In this document: piece after piece, positions 26,436 through 35,453 of the stretch
Position numbering within the stretch: the stretch's first letter is position 1
Layout: each line of letters opens with the position of its first letter
Source of the DNA: Rhizobium phaseoli
GTDB taxonomy: Bacteria; Pseudomonadota; Alphaproteobacteria; Rhizobiales; Rhizobiaceae
Reading direction: 5' to 3'
DNA length: 64,000 bases
Assembly: GCF_010668805.1 (NCBI RefSeq)
Contig: NZ_WUFT01000009.1
Span: 62,001-126,000 of the forward strand
The notes under the pieces: generated by a model
What the model saw: the letters and a program-made list of their open reading frames with translations, nothing else
The model's database searches: none
Told to the model about the DNA's origin: nothing
Program-made: the position numbers and the translations under genes

Positions 26436-27353
26436 ATGGATTTGGCGGAAAGTAAGATGGGCACACGTGCGATCTATCAGCCCGGGGCTAGCAGCATCGA
26501 GGGATTGCCGACGGCGCTGCAAATGTTTCATGATCATCCGCCAATCATGGCCATGCCGCACTGGCACGCGCAGGTCGAGGTTAACTACGTGATTCGCGGA
26601 AGCGTGCACTATCGCATGAGCGACCACGAGTTCCGACTGAACGCCGGTGAAATGTGTCTCTTCTGGGGTGGGCAGCCGCATCAGATGGACGAATCCTCCG
26701 ATGATTCGCTCTATGCCGGCGCGCATCTGCCGCTCGTCTATTTCTTCCGGCTGCGCCTGCCCATCAGCATTTCCAGTCGGCTGATGAAGGGCGAGACGCT
26801 GCTGACTTCGGCAACGGATGCCGCAGACGTCGACAACTTTGCCCGCTGGTTCCGTTATGCCAACTCAGGCAATCCCGCTAAGGCCCAGCATGCCGTCGAC
26901 GAACTGCTGCTGCGCATCGAGCGCATCGCGCTCGAACCCTATTCGATGACGTCGCAGGCGGCCATCCATCTCGACGGCGATCACCCGCATTCGCATTCCT
27001 CGCGCAGCGTCGCCCGCATGTGCGATTTCATCGCCGCCAATTTCCTGCACGACATCGATTCGGTCGATATCGCCCGCGCCGCCGACCTGCATCCGAAATA
27101 TGCGATGAACCTGTTCAAGCGATCGACCGGCATGACGCTCAGCAAATATGTGACGCTGTTGCGGCTGTCGCGCGCCCAGGCGATGCTGATGAGCGAGGGC
27201 GCCAACGTGCTGCAGGTGGCAATGGACAGCGGCTTCGGCTCGATCAGCGCCTTCAACAAATCCTTCCGCCACATCGCCGGCATGTCGCCATCGGACTTCC
27301 GCCGCGATATTCGGCTGGTGACGACGATCCCCGCCGGCGCCTTCCGAAACTAG
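26436..27353 (+). CDS. AraC-family transcriptional regulator
   Basis: 305 residues: an N-terminal cupin-like sensing domain (about 20-120, with HWHAQVEVNYVIRG and GEMCLFWGGQPHQ) and a C-terminal double helix-turn-helix (about 195-295, ending FGSISAFNKSFRHIAGMSPSDFRR). It is divergent from the sugar-importer operon with only 86 bases between starts and is very likely its regulator. A start at 26457 is also possible. Confidence 0.92.
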   Translation: MDLAESKMGTRAIYQPGASSIEGLPTALQMFHDHPPIMAMPHWHAQVEVNYVIRGSVHYRMSDHEFRLNAGEMCLFWGGQPHQMDESSDDSLYAGAHLPLVYFFRLRLPISISSRLMKGETLLTSATDAADVDNFARWFRYANSGNPAKAQHAVDELLLRIERIALEPYSMTSQAAIHLDGDHPHSHSSRSVARMCDFIAANFLHDIDSVDIARAADLHPKYAMNLFKRSTGMTLSKYVTLLRLSRAQAMLMSEGANVLQVAMDSGFGSISAFNKSFRHIAGMSPSDFRRDIRLVTTIPAGAFRN

Positions 27354-27379
27354 CAGCGCCTAAGGCGGCGGCAGAATGC

Positions 27380-27417
27380 GCACATTTTCTGTGCAAGTGC
27401 ATGCACTACGCATTTGC
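27380..27417 (+). promoter_or_regulatory. Tandem NtrC-like enhancer sites
   Basis: GCAC-N7-GTGC at 27380-27394 has the arms and spacing of the NtrC consensus; a weaker GCAC-N7-TTGC copy follows at 27403-27417, 23 bases on. They lie roughly 80-110 bases upstream of the start point predicted by the sigma-54 promoter, the normal place for NtrC enhancers. A 12-bp palindrome AGTGCATGCACT (27396-27407) overlaps both. Confidence 0.5.
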
Positions 27418-27466
27418 AATGAGAGCTGATGCCAGAAAACCCTCAATAAAATCAATTATTTACAGT

Positions 27467-27484
27467 TTGGCACGCACTTTGCTT
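27467..27484 (+). promoter_or_regulatory. Sigma-54 (RpoN) promoter of the guanidine operon
   Basis: TTGGCACGCACTTTGCTT matches the sigma-54 consensus TGGCAC-N5-TTGC, with the invariant GG (27469-27470) and GC (27481-27482) exactly 12 bases apart. The predicted start is near 27494, directly at the beginning of the riboswitch. Implies nitrogen control through RpoN and an activator such as NtrC. Confidence 0.75.
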
Positions 27485-27497
27485 CGATAGTTGCAGA

Positions 27498-27606
27498 GTT
27501 GGTGGCTAGGGTTCCGGCGTCGCAGGACGTGCTGGTCCGAGAGCTACCACCGGCGGGGGAGACATCCCGTCGGGTGCACGGCGGGATAAAAGCCCGGGAG
27601 ACCTCG
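27498..27606 (+). ncRNA. Guanidine-I (ykkC) riboswitch
   Basis: The conserved blocks of the ykkC class are present in order: GGCTAGGGTTCCG (27504-27516), CTGGTCCGAGAG (27532-27543) and ACGGCGGGATAAAAGCCCGGGAGA (27578-27601; key elements ACGGCGGGA and AGCCCGGGAG). This RNA class binds guanidinium and turns on downstream genes. The downstream genes (importer, DUF1989 pair, carboxylase, allophanate hydrolase) are the known regulon of the class. Confidence 0.93.
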
Positions 27607-27612
27607 TAAGCC

Positions 27613-27651
27613 AAGGGATTGGCGGCACGATGGTCATTGCCGATCCCTTTT
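27613..27651 (+). terminator. Riboswitch expression-platform terminator
   Basis: AAGGGATTGGC (27613-27623) pairs with GCCGATCCCTT (27639-27649, one G-U pair), and the stem runs into TTTT. It lies just after the aptamer and before the first start codon, so guanidine binding probably prevents this terminator from forming. The U-tract is short. Confidence 0.65.
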
Positions 27652-27675
27652 GAAGAAAAGCAAAGGGGAATTTCA

Positions 27676-28749
27676 ATGCAGACTTTTTCGAAGATCCTAT
27701 CGATGGCCGCGCTGACGGCATCCCTGACGCTCGGGCTCAGCGCCATCGCGAAGGCCGAACAGAAGACCGATTTCAAGGTCGCCTGGTCGATCTATGTCGG
27801 CTGGATGCCGTGGGGTTACGCAGCCGATCACGGCATCGTCAAGAAATGGGCCGACAAATACGGCATCAAGATCGAGGTTACCCAGTTCAACGACTACGTC
27901 GAATCGATGAACCAGTATACCGCCGGCGCCTTCGATGCCGTGACGCTGACCAATATGGACGGCCTGTCGATCCCGGCGGCCGGCGGCGTCGACACAACAG
28001 CCGTGATCGTCGGGGACTTCTCGAACGGCAATGATGCCGTCATCCTCAAGGACAAGACGAGCCTTGCCGACGTCAAAGGCCAGAACGTCAATCTCGTCGA
28101 ATTCTCCGTTTCGCACTATCTGCTGGCCCGTGCGCTGGAGAGCATCAAGATGACCGAGCGCGATGTGAAAGTGGTCAACACCTCCGATGCCGACATGGTC
28201 GCCGCCTACAAAACGGCTGACGTGACGGCGGTCGTCACCTGGAACCCGCTGGTTTCGACCATACTCGAGGACCCCACGGCCAAGAAGGTCTTCGACAGCT
28301 CGCAGGTGCCGGGCGAAATCATCGACCTGATGGTCGCCAACACAGGCGTGCTGAAGGACAATCCGAATTTCGGCAAGGCGCTCGCCGGCATCTGGTATGA
28401 AACCGCGGCACTGCTGACCGCTGACAGCGCCGACGGCAAGGCCGCGCGCGAGGCGATGGGCCAGGCATCAGGCACCGATCTCAAGGGTTTCGAATCCCAG
28501 CTTGCAGCCACCAAGCTGTTCGCCAAGCCGGCCGATGCCGTCGCTTTTACAGCCTCGGGCAGCCTGCCGAAGACGATGGATCTCGTCCGCAGCTTCCTGT
28601 TCGAAAAGGGCCTGCTCGGCAGCGGCGCGCCGTCGGCCGACGTTATCGGCATCGAAATGCCCGACGGCAAGGTTCTGGGCGACAGCGGCAACATCAAGCT
28701 GCGCTTCACCGAGACCTACATGAAGGCGGCCGCCGACAGTTCGCTCTGA
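27676..28749 (+). CDS. NitT/TauT-type ABC substrate-binding protein, guanidine operon
   Basis: 357 residues with a signal peptide (about 1-27, AIAKAEQ) and a NrtA/TauA/SsuA-like body beginning FKVAWSIYVGWMPWGYA. The ATG at 27676 has AGGGGAA upstream and starts the signal peptide. As first gene after the guanidine-I riboswitch it most likely binds guanidine or a guanidine-containing or urea-like compound in the periplasm. Family is clear, ligand is inferred from context. Confidence 0.9.
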   Translation: MQTFSKILSMAALTASLTLGLSAIAKAEQKTDFKVAWSIYVGWMPWGYAADHGIVKKWADKYGIKIEVTQFNDYVESMNQYTAGAFDAVTLTNMDGLSIPAAGGVDTTAVIVGDFSNGNDAVILKDKTSLADVKGQNVNLVEFSVSHYLLARALESIKMTERDVKVVNTSDADMVAAYKTADVTAVVTWNPLVSTILEDPTAKKVFDSSQVPGEIIDLMVANTGVLKDNPNFGKALAGIWYETAALLTADSADGKAAREAMGQASGTDLKGFESQLAATKLFAKPADAVAFTASGSLPKTMDLVRSFLFEKGLLGSGAPSADVIGIEMPDGKVLGDSGNIKLRFTETYMKAAADSSL

Positions 28750-28815
28750 GCGATGTCCAAGCAGCGGTGCGGTCCTGACCGCGCCGCCCAACCTTTCATC
28801 AGCGGAGCTTTGCCC

Positions 28816-29634
28816 ATGCGCTGGATCAACACGAGGCCGAGCCGGGGCGCGCAGCTTGCCTTGACGCTGCTGCCCTTCGTGCTGCTGATCGTTGCCTACA
28901 CTTTCGGCTCGGCGGCACGACTGGCGGAAAACGCCAACGACAAGCTGTTGCCCGGTCTTGCCGGTTTTGCCGACGCGATCGACCGTCTTGCCTTCATCGC
29001 CGATCCGCGTACCGGCCAATATCTGCTGTGGTCCGATAGCGGTGCGAGCCTGATCCGGCTGTTTGCCGGCCTCGGCATCTCGACGATCACTGCGCTCGTC
29101 ATCGGCATGTTGATCGGCATGCTGCCTTATCTCAGGGCGCTGCTCTCCCCCTTCGTCGCCGTCATCTCGATGGTGCCGCCGCTGGCGCTGCTGCCGATCC
29201 TCTTCATCGCCATGGGGCTTGGCGAAGCCTCGAAGATCGCGCTGATCGTCATCGGCGTCGCGCCGACGATGATCCGCGACCTTGCGCTGAAGGCACTGGA
29301 ACTGCCGCGCGAACAGATCGTCAAGGCGGAAACGCTCGGCGGCTCCTCCTGGCAGATCGGCCTTCGCGTCGTGCTGCCGCAGATCCTGCCCCGGCTGATC
29401 ACCTGCCTCAGACTTCAGCTCGGTCCGGCCTGGCTGTTCCTGATCGCAGCCGAGGCGATCTCGTCGGATTCCGGCCTCGGCTACCGCATCTTCCTCGTGC
29501 GCCGCTATCTCTCGATGGACATCATCTTTCCCTATGTCGTCTGGATCACGCTGCTCGCCGTGGTCATGAACTACATCCTCGATCACATCCGCATCGCCGT
29601 CTTCCCCTGGTCGGAACTGGAGAAGCAGGCATGA
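28816..29634 (+). CDS. NitT/TauT-type ABC permease, guanidine operon
   Basis: 272 residues with about six hydrophobic segments and the EAA-type loop (ETLGGSSWQIGLRVVLPQILPRL). The ATG at 28816 has GGAG at suitable spacing; an in-frame ATG at 28753 adds 21 residues without homology features. It forms a homodimeric channel with the ATPase encoded next. Confidence 0.9.
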   Translation: MRWINTRPSRGAQLALTLLPFVLLIVAYTFGSAARLAENANDKLLPGLAGFADAIDRLAFIADPRTGQYLLWSDSGASLIRLFAGLGISTITALVIGMLIGMLPYLRALLSPFVAVISMVPPLALLPILFIAMGLGEASKIALIVIGVAPTMIRDLALKALELPREQIVKAETLGGSSWQIGLRVVLPQILPRLITCLRLQLGPAWLFLIAAEAISSDSGLGYRIFLVRRYLSMDIIFPYVVWITLLAVVMNYILDHIRIAVFPWSELEKQA

Positions 29635-30428
29635 GCGAACTGGTGATCGAGAAGGTCTGGAAGGAGTATGGCGACCAGATCGTACTCGAAGACGTGTCGC
29701 TGACCGTCGCCTCGCGTGCCTTCGTCGCCCTTGTCGGCCCGTCCGGCTGCGGCAAGACGACGTTTCTGCGCATGCTGCTCGGCCAGGAACGGCCGACACG
29801 GGGCGCAATCCGGCTTGACGGCGAAGCGCTGCCGCAAGAGCCGGGGCCGGACCGCGGCGTCGTCTTCCAGCGTTATTCGGTCTTTCCGCATCTGACCGTG
29901 CTCGGTAACGTGCTGCTCGGCCGCGAGCTTTCCACTTCGCGCTACAAGGCAAAGCTCTTCGGTGCTGCCCGACGCAGCGCCGTCGATGAGGCACGGCGGC
30001 TGATTGCCGAAGTCGGCCTTTCCGGCGCCGAGGACAAATATCCGGCACAGCTTTCCGGCGGCATGCAGCAGCGCCTAGCGCTGGCGCAGGCGCTGATCAT
30101 GAAGCCGAAAGTGCTGCTGCTCGACGAGCCTTTCGGCGCGCTCGATCCCGGCATCCGCGCCGAGATTCACACCTTGATGAAGCGGCTCTGGCACGAAACG
30201 CAGATGACCGTCGTCATGGTGACCCACGACATGCGCGAGGCCTTCACGCTGGCAACACGCGTCGTCGCCTTCGAGCGCCGGCGTGACCGCCCGGAGGAGA
30301 AGCAGCGCTACGGCGCGACGATCACCAAGGATATTTCGATTTGGCCGCCGAGACTTGCCGGCGCGCCGCCCGTCTTCAGCCCCGACCGGGACGGCCCGGC
30401 TTCCAGTCCGTCAGGAGAAAAACCATGA
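29631..30428 (+). CDS. NitT/TauT-type ABC ATPase, guanidine operon
   Basis: 265 residues with Walker A GPSGCGKTT, Q-loop in FQRYSVFPH, signature LSGGMQQRLALAQA, Walker B LLLDEPFGALD and switch VTHDMREAF. Overlaps the permease stop (ATGA) and its own stop overlaps the next start (ATGA). Completes the importer placed under the guanidine riboswitch. Confidence 0.94.
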   Translation: MSELVIEKVWKEYGDQIVLEDVSLTVASRAFVALVGPSGCGKTTFLRMLLGQERPTRGAIRLDGEALPQEPGPDRGVVFQRYSVFPHLTVLGNVLLGRELSTSRYKAKLFGAARRSAVDEARRLIAEVGLSGAEDKYPAQLSGGMQQRLALAQALIMKPKVLLLDEPFGALDPGIRAEIHTLMKRLWHETQMTVVMVTHDMREAFTLATRVVAFERRRDRPEEKQRYGATITKDISIWPPRLAGAPPVFSPDRDGPASSPSGEKP

Positions 30429-31246
30429 TGCATGTCAGGCGTTCGCCCGAAGAGATTGCCGCTAACCGGCAGCGTTACGAGGAACATCAGAAGAAGGGGC
30501 TGGAATTCGCACCGAAAGCCCTGCCGGCGCCGAGCCCCCTACCCGCCCCTGCAATCGAAGCTGCTGTGATCATCCATCAGGAAACCATCCCCGGCGGCTG
30601 GTACTGGTCAACCGCGCTGAAGCGCGGCGAGGCGCTCCGCATCGATCAGGGCGAAGGCGCATCGACCGTTGCGCTCGTCGCCTGGAACGCTGCCGACACC
30701 AGCGAGCGGCTCAATCTCGTCGACACGGTCAAGGTGCAGTGGACGACTGCCCTCGGAAAGGGCCGCGTTATCTTCTCGGATATGGGCCGGGTGATGTTTT
30801 CGCTGATCGAGGACAGTTCGGGCGCCCATGATTGCCTGATGGGCGGCTCGACGGCAGCTTCGAATGCTGCGAAATATCCGGGCGCCAAGACGCGCAACAC
30901 CCGCGACAATCTCGTGCTCGCCGCCGGCAAGCTCGGCCTCGCCAGGCGCGACATTCCCGCGGTTCTCAATCTCTTCGCCCCCGTCCGCGTCGATGATGAC
31001 GGCGGCTTCCACTGGCACGGCAAGCGCTCCAACAGCGGCGATTATGCCGAGCTGCGCGCTGAGATGGACATGATCGTCGGCTTTTCGAATTGCCCGCATC
31101 CGCTCGATCCCGACCCGGTCTATCAGCCGAAGCCTGTTATCGTCACGCGCTTTCGAGCAGCAGCGCCTGCAGTCGACGACCTGTCCCGCACGGCGACCGC
31201 CGAAGCTCTTCGCGGCTTCGAAAACAACGCTTCGATGCTGGCCTGA
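30425..31246 (+). CDS. Urea carboxylase-associated protein 1 (DUF1989), carboxyguanidine deiminase subunit
   Basis: 273 residues, DUF1989 family. Seen: ETIPGGWYWSTALKRGEALRI, then SSGAHDCLMGGST and FSNCPHPLDP near the C-terminus, with conserved His and Cys residues suited to metal binding. In guanidine-degrading bacteria the two DUF1989 proteins act together as carboxyguanidine deiminase (CgdAB), converting carboxyguanidine to allophanate and ammonia; this assignment rests on published work on the family plus operon position. Which of the two subunits it is was not resolved here. Start at 30425 overlaps the ATPase stop. Confidence 0.85.
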   Translation: MMHVRRSPEEIAANRQRYEEHQKKGLEFAPKALPAPSPLPAPAIEAAVIIHQETIPGGWYWSTALKRGEALRIDQGEGASTVALVAWNAADTSERLNLVDTVKVQWTTALGKGRVIFSDMGRVMFSLIEDSSGAHDCLMGGSTAASNAAKYPGAKTRNTRDNLVLAAGKLGLARRDIPAVLNLFAPVRVDDDGGFHWHGKRSNSGDYAELRAEMDMIVGFSNCPHPLDPDPVYQPKPVIVTRFRAAAPAVDDLSRTATAEALRGFENNASMLA

Positions 31247-31258
31247 GGGAGGATGACA

Positions 31259-31909
31259 ATGACCGATTTCATCAAGACTTCAGCTTCGCGCAGCCTCGAC
31301 AACGCCGTGCAGGACCATTTCATCGCAGCCGAGGCGCCGTGGTCCGGTTTCGTCCGCAAGGGCCAGACGATCCGCATCGAGGACAGCTACGGCCAGCAGG
31401 CAATCGACACGCTGTTCTACCGTGCCGATGACTTTGCCGAGCGTTATTCCAACCAGGATACGATGCGGGCGCAGGCAGGCGCCTATATCGGCACCGGTAC
31501 GAGGATCATCTCAAACGAAGGCAACGTCATGCTTGTCATGACAGCCGACAGCTGCGGCCGTCATGATACGTCAGCCGGCGCCTGCTCCTGCGAGAGCAAT
31601 ACCGTGCGCTTCGGCCACGGCGCGAAATATCTGCATGCCTGCCGCGACAATTTTGTGCTCGAGGTGACCAGGCACGGCATGAGCAAGCGCGACATCGTGC
31701 CGAACATCAACTTCTTCATGAACGTTCCGATCAAGCCGAGCGGCGAGATGACCATCGTCGACGGCATTTCCGCACCGGGTGATTACGTCGAGCTAGTGGC
31801 GGAAATGGACGTGCTCTGCGTCATCTCAAACTGCCCGCAGATCAACAATCCCTGCAACGGCTTCGATCCGACGCCAATCCGGGTGCTGATCTGGGACGGC
31901 GAGGACTGA
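31259..31909 (+). CDS. Urea carboxylase-associated protein 2 (DUF1989), carboxyguanidine deiminase subunit
   Basis: 216 residues, DUF1989 family, paralogous to the preceding gene. It contains a striking Cys/His cluster (SCGRHDTSAGACSCES, then YLHACRDNF) and the shared CVISNCPQINNPCNG C-terminal motif, consistent with metal-binding catalysis. Likely partner of the upstream protein in deiminating carboxyguanidine. ATG 31259 is preferred over 31253 because the AGGGAGG Shine-Dalgarno abuts the earlier codon. Confidence 0.86.
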   Translation: MTDFIKTSASRSLDNAVQDHFIAAEAPWSGFVRKGQTIRIEDSYGQQAIDTLFYRADDFAERYSNQDTMRAQAGAYIGTGTRIISNEGNVMLVMTADSCGRHDTSAGACSCESNTVRFGHGAKYLHACRDNFVLEVTRHGMSKRDIVPNINFFMNVPIKPSGEMTIVDGISAPGDYVELVAEMDVLCVISNCPQINNPCNGFDPTPIRVLIWDGED

Positions 31910-31912
31910 TCG

Positions 31913-34900
31913 ATGTTTACCAAGGTCCTTATCGCCAATCGTGGCGAAATCGCCGTCCGGGTCATCCGGACATTGAAGAGGATGGGCATCGCCTCGGTTG
32001 CCGTCTATTCCGATGCCGATCGCTTCTCGAAGCCGGCGCTGCTCGCCGACGAAGCCGTGCGCCTCGGCCAGGCGCCTGCTGCCGAAAGCTATCTTGATGT
32101 CGATGCCGTCATCGCCGCATGCAAGGCGACCGGTGCTGAGGCCGTTCACCCGGGCTACGGTTTCCTCTCGGAGAATATCGGCTTTGCCGAACGGCTCGCC
32201 GCCGAAGGCATCGCCTTCATTGGTCCGCGGCCGCAACATCTGTCGGCCTTCGGCCTGAAGCATACGGCGCGCCAACTGGCGAAAGCGAGCGGCGTGCCGC
32301 TGCTGCCCGGCACCGATCTGTTGCAAAGCGTCGAAGAGGCGCTTTCGGCGGCCGAGACCGTTGGTTACCCCGTCATGCTGAAAAGCACAGCCGGCGGCGG
32401 CGGCATCGGCATGCAGCTTTGCGCCGATGCGGCAAGCCTTACGGCCTCCTTCGAAAGCGTGCAGCGGACCGCCCGTGCCAGCTTCGGCGATGCGCGCGTC
32501 TATATCGAGCGCTTCGTTGCAGAAGCGCGCCATGTCGAGGTGCAGATCTTCGGCGACGGCAAGGGCAGAGTGATCGCGCTCGGCGAACGCGACTGCTCGC
32601 TGCAGCGGCGGAACCAGAAAGTCGTCGAAGAAACCCCTGCTCCGGGCCTTTCCGCCGAAACTCGGGCGCGGCTGCACAAGGCGGCGGTCGATTTGGGAAG
32701 CTCGGTCTCCTATGAATCGGCCGGCACCGTCGAATTTATCTATGATCCCCAGCGCGAGGAATTCTATTTCCTTGAGGTCAATACCCGTCTGCAGGTCGAG
32801 CATCCCGTCACGGAATCCGTCTTCGGCATCGATCTCGTCGAATGGATGATCCGGCAGGCGGCAGGCGAGGACGTGCTCTCCGGCGCTAGGGATCTGACGC
32901 CGAAGGGTGCAGCGATCGAAATGCGGATCTATGCCGAAATGCCGCATGCCGATTTCCGCCCGAGCGCCGGCTTGCTGACCGAAGTCATCTTCCCCGACAA
33001 TGCCCGGGTCGACGGCTGGATCGAGACGGGAACCGAGGTGACGCCCTTCTACGACCCGATGCTTGCTAAGCTGATCGTGGCGGCGGAAGACCGGCCGGCG
33101 GCGATCGAGAAACTGAAGGCAGCACTTGCTGCGACATCGATATCAGGCATCGAGACCAATCTCGATTATCTCAAGGCCATTGCCGCTTCCGAACTGCTTG
33201 CCGGCGCCAAGGTGGCGACGACGGCGCTGCGCGATTTCGCCTTCGTTCCTGATGTCGTCGAAGTATTGGCGCCAGGCGCGCAATCGAGCATTCAGGAACT
33301 GCCGGGCCGGCTTGGCCTCTGGCATGTCGGCGTACCGCCGAGCGGTCCGATGGACGAACGCTCGTTCCGCCATGCCAACCGGCTGGTCGGCAATGCCGAT
33401 GTGACGGCTGCGCTCGAATTGACGGTTTCCGGCCCGACGCTGCGGTTTTATGCCGACCAGACGATCGCATTGGCCGGTGCCCGCATGCCAATGTCATGCG
33501 ATGGCATAAGGCTGCCGCATGACGAGCCGGTCATGATCCGGGCCGGTCAGGTTCTGTCGATCGGCACGATCGAAGGACCGGGGCAGCGCGCCTATCTTGC
33601 CGTTGCGGGCGGTTTTGCCGCGCCGGTCGTGCTCGGCTCGCGGGCGACGTTTGGCCTTGGCCAATTCGGCGGCAATGCCACCGGCACGCTGAAGACGGGG
33701 CATGTGCTGCATTTCGCACGGCAGGCGCCGGCCGAACTGGTGAGACCGGCGACGGAGCCTGCCGCCTTGACGCGCGAATGGGATGTCGGCGTCGTCTACG
33801 GCCCGCACGGTGCGCCTGACTTTTTCGAGGATAGCGATATCGAGACGTTGTTCTCGACGGCTTACGAGGTGCATTTCAACAGCGCCCGCACCGGTGTGCG
33901 CCTTATCGGCCCGGCGCCGGTTTGGGCGCGCCGCGATGGCGGCGAGGCGGGGCTGCACCCCTCCAACCTCCACGACAATGCCTATGCGATCGGAGCGATC
34001 GATTTCACCGGCGATATGCCGATCATTCTCGGCCCTGACGGTCCGAGCCTCGGCGGCTTCGTCTGCCCCGCGGTGATCGCCCGCGATGAGCAGTGGAAGA
34101 TGGGTCAGTTCAAGCCCGGCGACCGCATCCGTTTTCACGCCGTTGCGCGCCCGCAAGACCCGATCGCCGACCCGGCTGTGCGTCGGGGCGTGGAAGAGAC
34201 GGGTTCGCCGATCGTCGGTACCAGCGAGGATGGCCCGGTTTCCGTCGTCTACCGCCGCCAGGGGGATGACAATCTGCTTGTCGAATATGGGCCGATGACG
34301 CTCGATATCGCGCTTCGTCTGCGGGTGCATCTGTTGATGCAGGCGGTCGTCGAGGCGCGTCTTCCCGGCCTCGTCGATCTGACCCCCGGTATCCGTTCGC
34401 TGCAGATCCATTACGACGGCACGCAGCTGACACGAAAGCGGCTACTCGGGTTGCTCTTCGAAATCGAAGCGATGCTGCCGGCGGCGCAGGATGTCACGGT
34501 GCCGAGCCGCATCGTGCATCTGCCGCTCTCCTGGAACGATCCGGATGCGGAGCTTGCGATGCGGAAGTATCAGGAGCTCGTGCGCCCGAACGCGCCGTGG
34601 TGCCCGTCGAATATCGAGTTCATCCGCCGCATCAACGGTCTGCCCGACGAGCAGGCGGTGCGCGACATCGTCTTCGATGCAAGTTACCTGGTGCTCGGTC
34701 TCGGTGACGTCTACCTCGGGGCGCCGGTTGCAACACCGACCGATCCGCGCCATCGCCTGGTGACGACGAAATACAATCCGGCCCGCACCTGGACACCGGA
34801 AAATGCCGTCGGCATCGGCGGCGCCTATATGTGCATTTACGGCATGGAGGGACCGGGCGGTTACCAGCTCTTCGGCCGGACCATCCAGGTGTGGAACACG

Positions 34901-35452
34901 TGGCGGGAGACGCCGGCCTTTGCCAGGGGCAAGCCCTGGCTTCTCAACTTCTTCGACCAGATCCGTTTCTTCCCGGTGAGCAACGGGGAATTGACGGAGG
35001 CGCGCGCCGCCTTCCCGCATGGCGGCTATCCCATCAGGATCGAGGAGACGGAATTCTCCTATGCGGCTTATGAGAAGGAATTGCAGGCGAACTCGGCATC
35101 GATCGGCCGCTTCAAGACGATGCAGCAGGCTGCCTTCGATGCCGAACGCCAGCGCTGGAAGGAAGCCGGTCTCGACAGCTTCGTCACCGACGAAGGAGCG
35201 GCCGAAAGTCCGGACGGGGATATTCCCGATGGTTGCTTCGGTGTTGCCAGCGCCGTGCCCGGCAATATCTGGAAACTGCTGGTCGAGCCGGGCGCCCCGG
35301 TTGCGGCCGGCGATACACTTGCCATCATCGAATCGATGAAAATGGAAATCAACGTCACCGCCCATGCGGCAGGCCACGTCCGTGAGCTGCGGGCCGGGCC
35401 GGGAAGAAACGTCAAAGCCGGCGACATCATCGTCGTCCTGGAGGAATGCTGA
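31913..35452 (+). CDS. Biotin-dependent urea/guanidine carboxylase
   Basis: 1179 residues in the urea-carboxylase order: biotin carboxylase domain (about 1-450; KSTAGGGGIGMQ ATP loop, EVNTRLQVEHPVTE active-site segment), carboxyltransferase halves related to KipA/KipI (about 460-1060), and a C-terminal biotinyl domain with ESMKME, biotin lysine near residue 1142. Reaction: ATP-dependent carboxylation by bicarbonate. Members encoded behind guanidine-I riboswitches prefer guanidine over urea, so guanidine carboxylase is the better reading. Three bases separate it from the previous gene. Confidence 0.92.
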   Translation: MFTKVLIANRGEIAVRVIRTLKRMGIASVAVYSDADRFSKPALLADEAVRLGQAPAAESYLDVDAVIAACKATGAEAVHPGYGFLSENIGFAERLAAEGIAFIGPRPQHLSAFGLKHTARQLAKASGVPLLPGTDLLQSVEEALSAAETVGYPVMLKSTAGGGGIGMQLCADAASLTASFESVQRTARASFGDARVYIERFVAEARHVEVQIFGDGKGRVIALGERDCSLQRRNQKVVEETPAPGLSAETRARLHKAAVDLGSSVSYESAGTVEFIYDPQREEFYFLEVNTRLQVEHPVTESVFGIDLVEWMIRQAAGEDVLSGARDLTPKGAAIEMRIYAEMPHADFRPSAGLLTEVIFPDNARVDGWIETGTEVTPFYDPMLAKLIVAAEDRPAAIEKLKAALAATSISGIETNLDYLKAIAASELLAGAKVATTALRDFAFVPDVVEVLAPGAQSSIQELPGRLGLWHVGVPPSGPMDERSFRHANRLVGNADVTAALELTVSGPTLRFYADQTIALAGARMPMSCDGIRLPHDEPVMIRAGQVLSIGTIEGPGQRAYLAVAGGFAAPVVLGSRATFGLGQFGGNATGTLKTGHVLHFARQAPAELVRPATEPAALTREWDVGVVYGPHGAPDFFEDSDIETLFSTAYEVHFNSARTGVRLIGPAPVWARRDGGEAGLHPSNLHDNAYAIGAIDFTGDMPIILGPDGPSLGGFVCPAVIARDEQWKMGQFKPGDRIRFHAVARPQDPIADPAVRRGVEETGSPIVGTSEDGPVSVVYRRQGDDNLLVEYGPMTLDIALRLRVHLLMQAVVEARLPGLVDLTPGIRSLQIHYDGTQLTRKRLLGLLFEIEAMLPAAQDVTVPSRIVHLPLSWNDPDAELAMRKYQELVRPNAPWCPSNIEFIRRINGLPDEQAVRDIVFDASYLVLGLGDVYLGAPVATPTDPRHRLVTTKYNPARTWTPENAVGIGGAYMCIYGMEGPGGYQLFGRTIQVWNTWRETPAFARGKPWLLNFFDQIRFFPVSNGELTEARAAFPHGGYPIRIEETEFSYAAYEKELQANSASIGRFKTMQQAAFDAERQRWKEAGLDSFVTDEGAAESPDGDIPDGCFGVASAVPGNIWKLLVEPGAPVAAGDTLAIIESMKMEINVTAHAAGHVRELRAGPGRNVKAGDIIVVLEEC

Positions 35453-35453
35453 C

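Noticed and set aside
28468..30048. Minus-strand frame opposite the guanidine importer genes
   Set aside because: Low-complexity charged sequence without start signals; the opposite strand has a full ABC importer.
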